Below, piece by piece: positions 8,064 through 15,646 of a DNA stretch of 43,318 bases (positions are counted from its first letter, which is position 1; each line of letters opens with the position of its first letter). The stretch is from Candidatus Woesebacteria bacterium. GTDB lineage: Bacteria; Patescibacteriota; Microgenomatia; UBA8517; UBA10165. The notes beneath the pieces are model-generated. The model was not told where the DNA came from, ran no database searches, and was given only the letters and a program-made list of their open reading frames with translations. A program made the translations under genes and the position numbers. The stretch spans positions 1 to 43,318 of the forward strand of contig NZCP01000040.1 of assembly GCA_002686465.1 (NCBI GenBank). The letters are read 5' to 3'.

Positions 8064-8069
8064 TATAAT
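8064..8069 (+). promoter_or_regulatory. -10 box TATAAT of the 8082 operon
   Basis: TATAAT ends 12 bases before the ATG at 8082. The CTGATAC half-site at 8049-8055 falls in the spacer region, where a bound regulator would block polymerase. Confidence 0.55.
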
Positions 8070-8081
8070 TTCTCTACGACG

Positions 8082-8948
8082 ATGGCAAAGTTACTTCTGG
8101 CAAGTTTTGTGGCAGTGAGCCTTTTGTTTGCTGGATCCGTAACCCTGGCCCAAGAGCCGACTACAAACATGGGCAGTGTTGAGTCGGCAACGACTGATGC
8201 ATTGGAACAAAATTTAGTTACTCCTCTTCGCGGCCAGCCCGGGGAACTTACAAACCTTTTAAACTCCCAAGACCCCGGTAGCGTTTTTGCTAACCCTGTC
8301 AAACATGCAATTCGTTCTGCTGTTGACCATGGAGTGGCGGTAGACACAGTTGTTTTACTTTTACTCCTTCCTCTTGTTGCGGCAGTGATTGCAACAGCAC
8401 GTCATCTCGTTGGTATTCAAGGTTTTGGAATTCTTCTGCCGGCAGCGTTATCTGTAGTTTTTGTTTCAACAGGTCCGGTTGTTGGCATTGCGCTGTTTTT
8501 AGTTATTGTAATTGTGGCGACAATCGTGAGGATGTTGCTGCGAAAGTTTAAAATAAGCCTTCAATATCTTCCTAGAATGGCATTTATTTTATGGATGGTT
8601 GTTGTTGGGGTTCTTGCTGCCATGTTTTCCGCGCCTTTCATTTCCGGTCTTAATGTTGCCGACGTTTCGATTTTCCCAGTTCTTATTTTGATTCTTTTAG
8701 CCGAGGACTTTACTCGCGTGCAACTCGGGAAAAGTGTCAGAGTCGCCGTCGCATTAACAACCGAAACTTTGATTCTTGCACTCGCTTCCTTTGTGGTCTT
8801 ACAACTTAGGCCAGTTCAGCACTTTGCGCTTCTTAACCCTGAAATGTTACTTATCTTGGTTGCTATTTTTGACTTCTTTCTAGGAAAATATGCCGGATTG
8901 AGACTGTTAGAACTTTGGCGCTTCAGGAGGCTAATTGGGGCTAGATGA
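8082..8948 (+). CDS. 7TM protein of the 7TM-transglutaminase family
   Basis: 288 residues. A signal peptide (residues 1-24, ending around LAQ) is followed by a short extracytoplasmic region of about 65 residues and about seven membrane helices (VVLLLLLPLVAAVIATARHLVGIQGFGILLPAALS and on). The GIQGFGILLPAAL segment matches the 7TM half of proteins usually annotated 'inactive transglutaminase fused to 7 TM helices'. The transglutaminase-like half is missing here. In proteobacteria these proteins are encoded with an alpha-L-glutamate-ligase-like protein and a retropepsin-like protease; the same partners follow here as one fused gene. The 4-base overlap with the next gene (ATGA) indicates coupling. 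The start at 8082 fits the promoter and signal peptide. Confidence 0.75.
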   Translation: MAKLLLASFVAVSLLFAGSVTLAQEPTTNMGSVESATTDALEQNLVTPLRGQPGELTNLLNSQDPGSVFANPVKHAIRSAVDHGVAVDTVVLLLLLPLVAAVIATARHLVGIQGFGILLPAALSVVFVSTGPVVGIALFLVIVIVATIVRMLLRKFKISLQYLPRMAFILWMVVVGVLAAMFSAPFISGLNVADVSIFPVLILILLAEDFTRVQLGKSVRVAVALTTETLILALASFVVLQLRPVQHFALLNPEMLLILVAIFDFFLGKYAGLRLLELWRFRRLIGAR

Positions 8949-10249
8949 AATTATCTTCAATCTTGGGGCTGAATGCCCGTTTCCAGCTTTATGCGTTTCC
9001 ACACAATACACCGCGTGGTAAAAGCACTGCTGCCTCGAAAGTTTTTACTAAGAAAAAGTTAAACAAAGCAGGGATTCGAACACCAGAAAGCTATGCAGCT
9101 TTCAGAAAACCTAAGAATATTATTGATTTTGACTGGGGTAAGCTGCCAGCGTCGTTTGCATTTAAGCCAAGTGGGGGTTTGGGTGGTGAGGGAATAATCG
9201 TTGTTAAAAAAAGAGCGCGTGATGGTGATGGTTGGATTACAACCCAAAGAAGGAGAGTCACCATCGACGATCTTAAACTTCATGCATTGGATATTTTAGA
9301 GGGTGCATACAACGACAGCAACATTCCGGACGTTGCCTTTTTTGAGGAGTATGTAGGGCGACATAAAGCATTTCGTAAATACGCATATCGAGGCACTCCA
9401 GATATCAGGGTTGTTGTGTTTAACAACGTTCCAGTTATGGCAATGCTTAGACTTCCCACATTAGAATCTAAGGGAAGAGCAAATATTCACCAGGGGGCAA
9501 TAGGGGTTGGTATTGATATTGCAACTGGTATTACAACGCACGCAGTTTGGCATGGAGAGACCATTAAATTTAAACCTGAAACTAAACGGAAGTTGCATGG
9601 CATTAGGATTCCTGATTGGACAGAAATCTTGAAGAGTTCAGTTCATTGCCAAAAAGTATTGAAACTTGGTTATGCTGGAGTTGATGTAATGCTCCATCCG
9701 GACAAGGGACCCATGGTGTCAGAGGTGAATTCTGCACCTGGTCTTGAGATACAACTTGCAAACATGGCGGGCTTAAGAAAACGCTTGGATAGAGTCGAAG
9801 GGCTCAAGGTTAGTAGCGTCGAACAAGGGGTGCAGCTTGCCAAAACTTTATTTGCCTCAGACTTTGCAGTACGAGTTCGGGCAGAAGATGAGGGAGTTAA
9901 AGTTGTCGATGTTTTTGAAGAGGTGAAAGTAAAATCCAAAGGTGGGAAAAAAGTTGCAGTACGAGCAAAGCTTGATACTGGGGCGTGGAGGAGTGCAATC
10001 GACAAAACGTTGGCGAAAGAACTTGGGCTATTGGAAAAAGACAATGTTTTATTAACAAGGCTTGTTCGTAGCGCATTCGGAAGGCAAAAAAGGCAGGTTA
10101 TTGATATAACCTTTTGGCTAAAGGGTCGAAGGATCAGGACCACAGCAGGAGTAGTCAATAGAAAAAGACTTAAAAACTCATTTATAATTGGGCGTCGTGA
10201 CCTTGTTGACTTCTTTGTTGTCCCACAACGAAGACAACGAGCAAATTAA
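8945..10249 (+). CDS. fusion: alpha-L-glutamate ligase-like ATP-grasp + retropepsin-like (RimB-type) protease
   Basis: 434 residues. Residues 1-300 are an ATP-grasp ligase of the 'alpha-L-glutamate ligase-like' type. FAFKPSGGLGGEGIIVV is the nucleotide-binding loop, ARANIHQGAIGVGID-like residues 178-191 form the substrate region, and MVSEVNSAPGLEIQLAN (about 257-273) carries the metal-binding Glu and Asn. Residues about 320-430 form the domain annotated 'ATP-dependent zinc protease/RimK-LysX associated', in fact a retropepsin-like aspartic fold: KLDTGAWRSAI holds the D-T-G motif (Asp344), and FIIGRRDL closes it. These are usually separate genes. A single polypeptide would tether an amino-acid ligase to a peptidase that could undo or trim its product. 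Confidence 0.82.
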   Translation: MKLSSILGLNARFQLYAFPHNTPRGKSTAASKVFTKKKLNKAGIRTPESYAAFRKPKNIIDFDWGKLPASFAFKPSGGLGGEGIIVVKKRARDGDGWITTQRRRVTIDDLKLHALDILEGAYNDSNIPDVAFFEEYVGRHKAFRKYAYRGTPDIRVVVFNNVPVMAMLRLPTLESKGRANIHQGAIGVGIDIATGITTHAVWHGETIKFKPETKRKLHGIRIPDWTEILKSSVHCQKVLKLGYAGVDVMLHPDKGPMVSEVNSAPGLEIQLANMAGLRKRLDRVEGLKVSSVEQGVQLAKTLFASDFAVRVRAEDEGVKVVDVFEEVKVKSKGGKKVAVRAKLDTGAWRSAIDKTLAKELGLLEKDNVLLTRLVRSAFGRQKRQVIDITFWLKGRRIRTTAGVVNRKRLKNSFIIGRRDLVDFFVVPQRRQRAN

Positions 10250-10260
10250 TTTAAGAAGCA

Positions 10261-11187
10261 ATGATTAAAAAGAGTGCTGGCAAGATTCTTATTATTACTA
10301 GTGGAAAGGTAGAGAAGCTCGAGCTGTTTTTGGAACCTGCCAAGAAAATGGGTTTGGATTTTACAACCGCTTCCTTTTCCGATCTGGAATATGTTTCCCA
10401 GGGAAAGGACACCGACTTTAAATTACAAGTGGACGGAAAAGATGTTGCAAGTTTTAACCTCATTTATGTTCGTCTTGTTGGGAAAAGCCTAGAGGAGGCT
10501 TCACTTCTTGTTAGTTATGCGAAAGAAAAGGGTGTCAAAGTTATTGATCCAATATATGAGAAATCCCACATTTTGCCTCCTAGTATAAGCAAGGTTATGG
10601 AACTAAAGTATTTGATTCAAGCTAGTGTTCCAATTCCGCCGACGATCTTCGGCAGTCTTGCAAAAATAAAAGAAAAGGGGAAAGCTCTACTTGGCACCCC
10701 ATTTGTTATAAAGAGTACGCAAGGTAGGAGAGGGCGTGAGGTTTGGTCGCCAAAAACACATGATGAGTTTATCCGGTTGATTGAGGACTTGAGTGCGCAA
10801 GAAGAGGATGGCAAGAGATTTTTTGCGCAGAAATTTGTTGCGGCATCACAAAGAATAAGAGTTTTGGTTGTTGGTGGTAAGGCTTTGGCGGCGTTAACTA
10901 TGCCGACAAAATGGAGAAGGAGATTTATTACGAAGGTAGACGGGGAGTATCCAGAAAGGAAACAGGAAAAACTTTCGCCAATCCCGAAAGAAGACGCAGA
11001 GTTAGCACTTGCTGCTGCCCGAGCTGTTTCATTGGACATAGCAGGTGTTGATATTTTGCACGAAGATAAAAGTGACAAGCGATATGTTATTGAAGTTAAC
11101 GCTGCCCCTCGGTGGGAAGCGGTTCGAAGAGATACAGAGATTGACGTTGAAAAAGAAATTTTAGAGTTTCTCGCTAAAGTTTCATGA
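10261..11187 (+). CDS. RimK-type ATP-grasp amino-acid ligase
   Basis: 308 residues. An N-terminal Rossmann-like part (GKILIITSGKVEKLELFL) precedes an ATP-grasp domain. FVIKSTQGRRGREVW is the ATP-binding lysine/glycine loop and RYVIEVNAAPRWEAVRR the metal-binding E-x-N. RimK-type ligases add glutamate or other amino acids to a protein C-terminus or small peptide; the acceptor here is unknown. It starts 11 bases after the fusion gene and overlaps the methyltransferase by four bases (ATGA), so it is part of one operon with two ATP-grasp ligases. Confidence 0.82.
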   Translation: MIKKSAGKILIITSGKVEKLELFLEPAKKMGLDFTTASFSDLEYVSQGKDTDFKLQVDGKDVASFNLIYVRLVGKSLEEASLLVSYAKEKGVKVIDPIYEKSHILPPSISKVMELKYLIQASVPIPPTIFGSLAKIKEKGKALLGTPFVIKSTQGRRGREVWSPKTHDEFIRLIEDLSAQEEDGKRFFAQKFVAASQRIRVLVVGGKALAALTMPTKWRRRFITKVDGEYPERKQEKLSPIPKEDAELALAAARAVSLDIAGVDILHEDKSDKRYVIEVNAAPRWEAVRRDTEIDVEKEILEFLAKVS

Positions 11188-11792
11188 TGAACAACAACTA
11201 TCAAAAAAGATTTGCAAAATACGGCGTCGACCCTAAATCTCTAAGTTGGAAAAGCAAAGGGGCTGCACATCAACGGTATCGCCAGATTTGGTCCGAGATC
11301 GACTTCAACGGAAAGAGCGTTTTAGACGTTGGCTGCGGATTTGGAGAAATTGCCACATTTTTGGACAAGAGATATAAAGGCTTTTCCTATACTGGGGTCG
11401 ATGTTATACCGGAGTTTATTTCCGAGGCAAAAAAACTCCACCCAGAACACAAATTTTTTGTCCAGGACTTTTTCAAAGAGCCTCTAGACGATAAATTCGA
11501 TGTTGTTATGGCAAGTGGGGTCTTGAATAGTAATGTTAAAGACAACATTAATTATAGAAAACGCGCGATAAAGCAAATGTTTGATCGCACAAAGAACGTC
11601 TTAGTTTTCAATATGATGGGGGGACATCCAGCGCCGAAAAATAAATCCGGGAATAACATTTGGTATGCAGATTCTTTAGAGGTTCTAAATTACTGCATGA
11701 GTTTAACGCGACGTGTCATTCTACGCCAACATTATCACCCAAGAGACTTTACGATCTTAATGTTTCAGGTGCGTGAGACAGCAACACCGTAG
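11184..11792 (+). CDS. class I SAM-dependent methyltransferase
   Basis: 202 residues. VLDVGCGFGEIATFL (about residues 47-61) is motif I for SAM binding, TGVDVIPEFISEA is motif II, and FDVVMASGVLN the post-II strand. The C-terminal segment (RVILRQHYHPRDFTILMF) suits a small-molecule or protein methyltransferase of the type found in biosynthetic clusters. It is the last gene of the 8082 operon, coupled to the RimK-like ligase by an ATGA overlap. The substrate is unknown; it could be the peptide made by the ligases. The stop codon lies inside a strong inverted repeat shared with rplL. Confidence 0.8.
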   Translation: MMNNNYQKRFAKYGVDPKSLSWKSKGAAHQRYRQIWSEIDFNGKSVLDVGCGFGEIATFLDKRYKGFSYTGVDVIPEFISEAKKLHPEHKFFVQDFFKEPLDDKFDVVMASGVLNSNVKDNINYRKRAIKQMFDRTKNVLVFNMMGGHPAPKNKSGNNIWYADSLEVLNYCMSLTRRVILRQHYHPRDFTILMFQVRETATP

Positions 11793-11824
11793 TATATACT
11801 TAGTATATATCAAGTATATACTAC
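11789..11824. terminator. bidirectional stem-loop between convergent genes
   Basis: Perfect 13-base arms GTAGTATATACTT (11789-11801) and AAGTATATACTAC (11812-11824), 10-base loop. It overlaps the stop codons of the methyltransferase and rplL. It is AT rich without a clear U-run, so termination or 3' end protection is inferred. A related palindrome is at 33521-33532. Confidence 0.5.
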
Positions 11825-12273
11825 TACTTTAGCTCTACCTTCGCGCCTGCTTCTTCGAGTTTCTTTTTAGCCTCAGCTGCTTCTTCGCTCTTTAAATCTT
11901 TTGCAACTTCTGCCGGAACCTTGTCAGTCATATCTTTTGCTTCTTTAAGTCCCAAATTGGGATCGATTTCTCGAAGCGCTTTAATGACCGAAATTTTATT
12001 TGCTCCTCCATCTGTTAGAACAACTGTTTGAACGGCGGCACTTGCACCTTGCTGTGCTTCGCCTCCATCTGCGGAATCAACTGGTGCTGCAGCTGCTGCT
12101 GCGGGCATAGCACTTACGCCAAGTCTTTCCTGGAGGGATGAAACCAATTCCGAAACTTCAAGAACTGAAAGCTCCTCGATCTCTTTTGCTATTTTTTCAA
12201 GCTTTGGAGAAAGACTTTTGTTTTTTTCTGCCTCGTTTTTATTATCTTTGTTTTCGTCTGTTTGATCAGTCAT
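11824..12273 (-). CDS. rplL: 50S ribosomal protein L7/L12
   Basis: 149 residues. The N-terminal dimerisation domain (LSVLEVSELVSSLQERLGV), Ala-rich hinge (about residues 55-75) and C-terminal factor-binding domain (NKISVIKALREIDPNLGLKEAKDM) are all present. The start at ATG 12273 is set by a perfect Shine-Dalgarno AAGGAGGTGA ending 7 bases upstream; the GTG three codons earlier lies inside that site. There is a charged N-terminal extension of about 20 residues compared with E. coli. It is translated with rplJ and sits under the L10 leader. Confidence 0.95.
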   Translation of the reverse strand: MTDQTDENKDNKNEAEKNKSLSPKLEKIAKEIEELSVLEVSELVSSLQERLGVSAMPAAAAAAPVDSADGGEAQQGASAAVQTVVLTDGGANKISVIKALREIDPNLGLKEAKDMTDKVPAEVAKDLKSEEAAEAKKKLEEAGAKVELK

Positions 12274-12278
12274 ATTAC

Positions 12279-12290
12279 TCACCTCCTTAA
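12279..12290 (-). promoter_or_regulatory. strong ribosome binding site of rplL
   Basis: AAGGAGGTGA on the minus strand, near-perfect anti-16S complement. It fits the high, separately tuned translation of L7/L12 (four copies per ribosome) and decides the start codon. Confidence 0.75.
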
Positions 12291-12339
12291 GTATTAGCTA
12301 ATTTAGCAAATGTAAGCAAAAAGAAAGCAAATATATCGT

Positions 12340-12897
12340 TTATTCGCTTTTGTTCGCTGAAATTTGTTTGGATTTGCTAGTGTTTTGTGCGGCAGATTGC
12401 AGCACAAAAACTAAGTTTTGCATATTTGCCTGCAAGGTTGCTACAAGGGAGTAGGCTGGACCAGCTATAGATCCCACAAGTTGTCCAAATAAGATATTTT
12501 TGGCAGGCAAGCGGGATAGTGCTAAAAGTTTCTCACCATCAAGTATTTCTGCATCAAAAATACCAAACTTCAGCTTTGGTAAGTCATTTTCCTTTTGTGC
12601 CTGACCTAAGACTTGCAAAGGTCCAATTTCGTCTTCCATAGCAAAGACCACAGCGGTTGGTCCAGTCAGTCCTTTATCTATCTTTGATTCAACCTTAACC
12701 TTTGATTTTTTTAATGCGAGCTTAACTAAGGTATTTTTAGCAACTAAAAATATTCCACCAACATCTTTGATTTTTGCCCGTAGTTCACCTAAGTTTTTTG
12801 TTGCGAGACCTTGGTAGTCCACCACGGTTACACTTTTGGCATCTTTTATTCTTGCCGTCAAGTCGTCAACTACTAATGGTTTTTCTGATTTTTTCAT
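12340..12897 (-). CDS. rplJ: 50S ribosomal protein L10
   Basis: 185 residues. The N-terminal 23S-binding domain is clear (VVDYQGLATKNLGELRAKIKD, then FLVAKNTLVKLALKK). The C-terminal helix region that binds L7/L12 dimers (PAYSLVATLQANMQNLVFVLQ) is also present. It lies between the L10 leader attenuator and rplL, the usual order. A GGAG motif about 10 bases before the ATG serves as ribosome binding site. The L10-(L12)n complex is expected to regulate the unit through the upstream leader. Confidence 0.95.
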   Translation of the reverse strand: MKKSEKPLVVDDLTARIKDAKSVTVVDYQGLATKNLGELRAKIKDVGGIFLVAKNTLVKLALKKSKVKVESKIDKGLTGPTAVVFAMEDEIGPLQVLGQAQKENDLPKLKFGIFDAEILDGEKLLALSRLPAKNILFGQLVGSIAGPAYSLVATLQANMQNLVFVLQSAAQNTSKSKQISANKSE

Positions 12898-12937
12898 TTC
12901 TCGTCACTCCGTTACTCGAAACAAGTTTCCTAAAAGC

Positions 12938-13075
12938 AAAAAACCTCGGGTTTACCGAGGCTGTCTTTACCAAGCAACTTGTTACTTAAAACATGTTACC
13001 TGTTACTAGATTGTGCCTCGGTAGGAAATTAATCTCGGCCAATCGGCCAGAACCTACTGTCTTCGGGATCTTTGA
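12938..13075 (-). promoter_or_regulatory. L10 leader with transcription attenuator
   Basis: Between rplA and rplJ on the minus strand. A GTAGG (13057-13053)/CCTAC (13025-13021) stem encloses GGCC-GATT-GGCC, as in the conserved L10-binding leader. It is followed by an intrinsic terminator: CCTCGG (12960-12955), CCGAGG (12949-12944) and six T (12943-12938). The terminator's first arm can instead pair with CCGAGG at 13021-13016 beside the L10-binding stem, giving mutually exclusive folds. L10 binding would favour termination before rplJL. A run of AGTAACA-like repeats separates the two parts. Confidence 0.8.
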
Positions 13076-13116
13076 GTGCAATTCTACAGCATCTACACCA
13101 GAGAATGCAATATTTA

Positions 13117-13938
13117 CTACGCTACAGCTATTTTTATTCCTGGTCCCATTGACGCAGAAATAACAGCCTTTTTTACTTTTTTGGAACCTATAGCTTCAAT
13201 CACAGCTTTTATATTTTCCGATATTTCGCGTCCTGGCTGATTTGTTTTACCAATAGTGGTATGGATTAAAGGTGCGTCTTTTTGGGTTTTTAGACTTATA
13301 GAATTACCACCAAACTTCTTTTTTGCCTGCTCCGGATTTTCTGTAATTGTTCCCTGCTTGGGGTTAGGCATAAGACCACGGGGACCCAGGGTTTTGGCAA
13401 ACGGTACCAACTTCGGCATCATTGCAGGTGACGCAAGTAAGACATCAAAGTCAATTTTCCCCTTTTTTAGTTTTTCAACTGTTTTCTCATCCGCAATTTC
13501 GATTTTCTTCTTTGTGCCTGTGGAGTGAGGGAGTTCTGTTTGTGTATTAATACCTTCCTTGCCAACAACTAAGTGCAGTTCAACAGAACCAGGGAAGGCC
13601 GAAAACGAGGTTTTCTGAACTAACGTTGCAGCCTCGGAAGGCGTGTAGGTTTTGGCAGGGTCAACCTTTGCACGAGCGGCTAGATATTTCTTGCCAACAT
13701 GCTTTGGTTCTTTAGCCTTCTTTTCTTCCTTTTCGGGTTGTGACGCTTCTGTTTCTTCCTCAACTGGTGTTTCACCACCTACAACTACAACACGTTCTCC
13801 ACCCTTGAGCCCGGGAATATGAACCCCTTTTTCCTCCCGCTGGCTTCTTTTTTTCTGCCGGCTAGCGGATTCCTTTTTTGTCTCTTGCTCGGAAGAATCT
13901 GCACCTTCATTAATTACTGTAATTTTTGTTTTACCCAT
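13117..13938 (-). CDS. rplA: 50S ribosomal protein L1 with long charged N-terminal extension
   Basis: 273 residues. The L1 core begins near residue 80 (KHVGKKYLAARAKVDPAKTYTPSEA). It includes LGPRGLMPNPKQGTI, the L1 signature loop, and a C-terminal IEAIGSKKVKKAVISASMGPGIKI. About 80 extra residues at the N-terminus are Lys/Glu rich with a small basic segment, and are not needed for the L1 fold; long N-terminal extensions are common in CPR ribosomal proteins. It follows rplK by 28 bases in the same operon. Confidence 0.94.
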   Translation of the reverse strand: MGKTKITVINEGADSSEQETKKESASRQKKRSQREEKGVHIPGLKGGERVVVVGGETPVEEETEASQPEKEEKKAKEPKHVGKKYLAARAKVDPAKTYTPSEAATLVQKTSFSAFPGSVELHLVVGKEGINTQTELPHSTGTKKKIEIADEKTVEKLKKGKIDFDVLLASPAMMPKLVPFAKTLGPRGLMPNPKQGTITENPEQAKKKFGGNSISLKTQKDAPLIHTTIGKTNQPGREISENIKAVIEAIGSKKVKKAVISASMGPGIKIAVA

Positions 13939-13966
13939 GTTTGTTTCTAATAAACAAGCTTTGTTT

Positions 13967-14395
13967 TTAAGCCCCTGTCTTCACTCCCATAGACCTTGCT
14001 GTTCCTTCTACAATTTTTTCTGCTGACTCGACTTTGTCTGTGTTTAAGTCGTCGAGTTTTTGCTCTGCAATTTTCTTTACTTGATCTTTGCTCAACTTCC
14101 CAACTTCTGTCTTTCCTGCCTCCCCAGATCCTTTTTCGAGATTAATCTCCTTTTTGATCATGTCCGCAACCGGTGCAAGTTTCGTTTCAAAGTCAAAAGT
14201 ACGGTCCTCATAAACTGTTATTACCACTGGGACAACGTTACCTTTTTGGTCAGCCGTCTTTTCGTTATATGCCTTAACAAAGTCCATGATAGGCAACCCA
14301 TGTTGTCCCAATGTTGGACCTAAGGGCGGAGCAGGGGTTGCCTCTCCGGCTGGGAGGTTGAGTTTAATAATAGTCTTAATTTTCTTGCTTGCCAT
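13967..14395 (-). CDS. rplK: 50S ribosomal protein L11
   Basis: 142 residues. The N-terminal INLNLPAGEATPAPPLGPTLGQHGLPIMDF-type region (residues 9-38) and C-terminal RNA-binding domain ending EGTARSMGV are canonical. It binds the GTPase-associated region of 23S rRNA. It is the first of the rplK-rplA pair. Two small hairpin repeats and a short possible gene separate it from nusG. No clear Shine-Dalgarno precedes the ATG. Confidence 0.95.
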   Translation of the reverse strand: MASKKIKTIIKLNLPAGEATPAPPLGPTLGQHGLPIMDFVKAYNEKTADQKGNVVPVVITVYEDRTFDFETKLAPVADMIKKEINLEKGSGEAGKTEVGKLSKDQVKKIAEQKLDDLNTDKVESAEKIVEGTARSMGVKTGA

Positions 14396-14409
14396 AAATA
14401 GTCAATCTC

Positions 14410-14478
14410 AAGGTTCTCGCCGAAGGCGAGGTTCTTTAGATCTAAAAGATCACAAGGTTCTGCGAATAGCAGGTTCTT
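14410..14478 (-). repeat. two AAGGTTC-hairpin-GGTTCTT elements upstream of rplK
   Basis: Copy 1 at 14410-14436 contains CTCGCC-GAA-GGCGAG; copy 2 at 14454-14478 contains CTGC-GAATA-GCAG. Both are framed by AAGGTTC and GGTTCTT. They lie in the untranslated leader of rplK, so they may act in the mRNA or be remnants of a short mobile repeat. Confidence 0.5.
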
Positions 14479-14488
14479 ATTATAGTCT

Positions 14489-14713
14489 TTACTTTTTTTG
14501 TAGCCATCTTTTAATTTTGGTCCAACTAAGTCTGTTTGCTTTTTCTGCCGACATGTAACACAGTCTACGCTCAAGCCATTTTTTACCTGCCCCTGGTCCA
14601 TCAGACACAATTTTGTGTCGTCTTACTTTCATACCTATTCCTCCAACAAGAGGAGCAGAAATTAAGGGCACGCGATCTGCAGCGCGTTGTACTAGGTGCT
14701 GTTCTCTTTCCAT
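14489..14713 (-). CDS. small basic protein between nusG and rplK (hypothetical)
   Basis: 74 residues from ATG 14713, three bases after the nusG stop. An internal ATG at 14632 (47 residues, beginning MKVRRHKIV) has a strong Shine-Dalgarno GGAGG at 14644-14640, 7 bases upstream, and may be the true start. The protein is very basic (KVRRHK, KKWLERR, KIKRWLQKK) with a Gly-rich turn DGPGAGKK. That would suit RNA or ribosome binding, but I recognise no family. It is read through with nusG and rplK. It may be only a spurious frame. Confidence 0.4.
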   Translation of the reverse strand: MEREQHLVQRAADRVPLISAPLVGGIGMKVRRHKIVSDGPGAGKKWLERRLCYMSAEKANRLSWTKIKRWLQKK

Positions 14714-14716
14714 GAC

Positions 14717-15337
14717 TTATACTTTTGCAATTTGTAAGAGATCCAGCTCTACTGGAGTCTCTCGACCAAAGATGGAGACAAGAACTTTGACCTTTCCTTT
14801 TTCTTCATCTATTTCCTCAATTGTTCCTAAAAATTGAGAGAAAGGCCCATCTGTGATTTTTACTGCTTCTCCGGTAGAGAACTTTACTTTATATCGGGCG
14901 GCAGGGGCTGAGACGAACTTTTCTATATTATCAACCTCACCTGCTGAAAGCGGAGCCGGTTTGGTACCTGCGCCGACGAACCCTGTTATTCCTGTTGTTG
15001 TTCGTACTGCAAACCAAGCCTCGTCAGTGAGTATCATCCTAACAAGAAGATACCCAGGGAATATTTTTTCCTTAATTGTAAGTTTTTTGCCAGATCGGAT
15101 TATGACTCTGTCTTGAGTAGGAATCAGAATTTCCAGAACGTTTCCCTCAAGGCTCATTGTCTCGATCCTTTGCCTTAAAGACTCGGCGACTCGCGCTTCG
15201 TGGCCGCTAGTTGTGTGTACTACAAACCAAGCAGCTTTTGGGTCCTCGGATTTCGAGATGACAATGTGTCCAGACAGCTTTTTACTGCCTGAGCCTTTTT
15301 CTTCAAGTACAGCTGGTGTTTCGTTTTGATCGGACAT
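14717..15337 (-). CDS. nusG: transcription termination/antitermination factor NusG
   Basis: 206 residues. The NGN domain begins AAWFVVHTTSGHEARVAESLRQRIE and includes KIFPGYLLVRM and TTGITGFVG; the C-terminal KOW domain has GEAVKITDGPFSQFLGTIEEID. An extra N-terminal tail of about 35 residues precedes the NGN domain. The start lies 3 bases after the secE stop, so the two are one transcript. NusG binds RNA polymerase and couples it to the ribosome or Rho. Confidence 0.95.
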   Translation of the reverse strand: MSDQNETPAVLEEKGSGSKKLSGHIVISKSEDPKAAWFVVHTTSGHEARVAESLRQRIETMSLEGNVLEILIPTQDRVIIRSGKKLTIKEKIFPGYLLVRMILTDEAWFAVRTTTGITGFVGAGTKPAPLSAGEVDNIEKFVSAPAARYKVKFSTGEAVKITDGPFSQFLGTIEEIDEEKGKVKVLVSIFGRETPVELDLLQIAKV

Positions 15338-15340
15338 ACT

Positions 15341-15520
15341 TTACCTAATGAAATTACTCATTATGCTTGCGAATATATAATCTAATCCTCCGATGTAAAC
15401 CCCGATAAATATTGAGGCAACAATAACTAATACAGTTAACTGTATTGTTTTTTCTCTTGTGGGCCAGACAACTTTGTCAAGCTCAGCTTTAACTTCGCGC
15501 AAAAAAGAAACAGGGTTCAT
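15341..15520 (-). CDS. secE: preprotein translocase subunit SecE
   Basis: 59 residues from ATG 15520; a much longer frame upstream of it is not SecE-like. REVKAELDKVVWPTREKTIQLT is the conserved amphipathic helix and its W-P-T/S motif, followed by one membrane helix (LTVLVIVASIFIGVYIGGLDYIF). SecE clamps SecY in the Sec translocon. It is the first gene of secE-nusG, divergent from galU. Confidence 0.93.
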   Translation of the reverse strand: MNPVSFLREVKAELDKVVWPTREKTIQLTVLVIVASIFIGVYIGGLDYIFASIMSNFIR

Positions 15521-15609
15521 ATACGGGAAATTTCTAAAGAATGCAAAATTGTAGCATATTTGAGCGTAGATTTCTACCGTTTGAGTTTGCAAGGCTGGAT
15601 TTTCATTGA

Positions 15610-15638
15610 TTGAGGGAAATATGTTACTTTGGTATACT
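15610..15638 (+). promoter_or_regulatory. galU promoter
   Basis: TTGAGG (15610-15615), N17, TATACT (15633-15638). The GTG start at 15647 is 8 bases downstream, so the mRNA is probably leaderless. Confidence 0.6.
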
Positions 15639-15646
15639 CTTTGAAA

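Noticed and set aside
14320..14610. 96-residue minus-strand frame over the nusG-rplK gap
   Set aside because: It overlaps the start of rplK and the other small frame with the better ribosome binding site; no family pattern.
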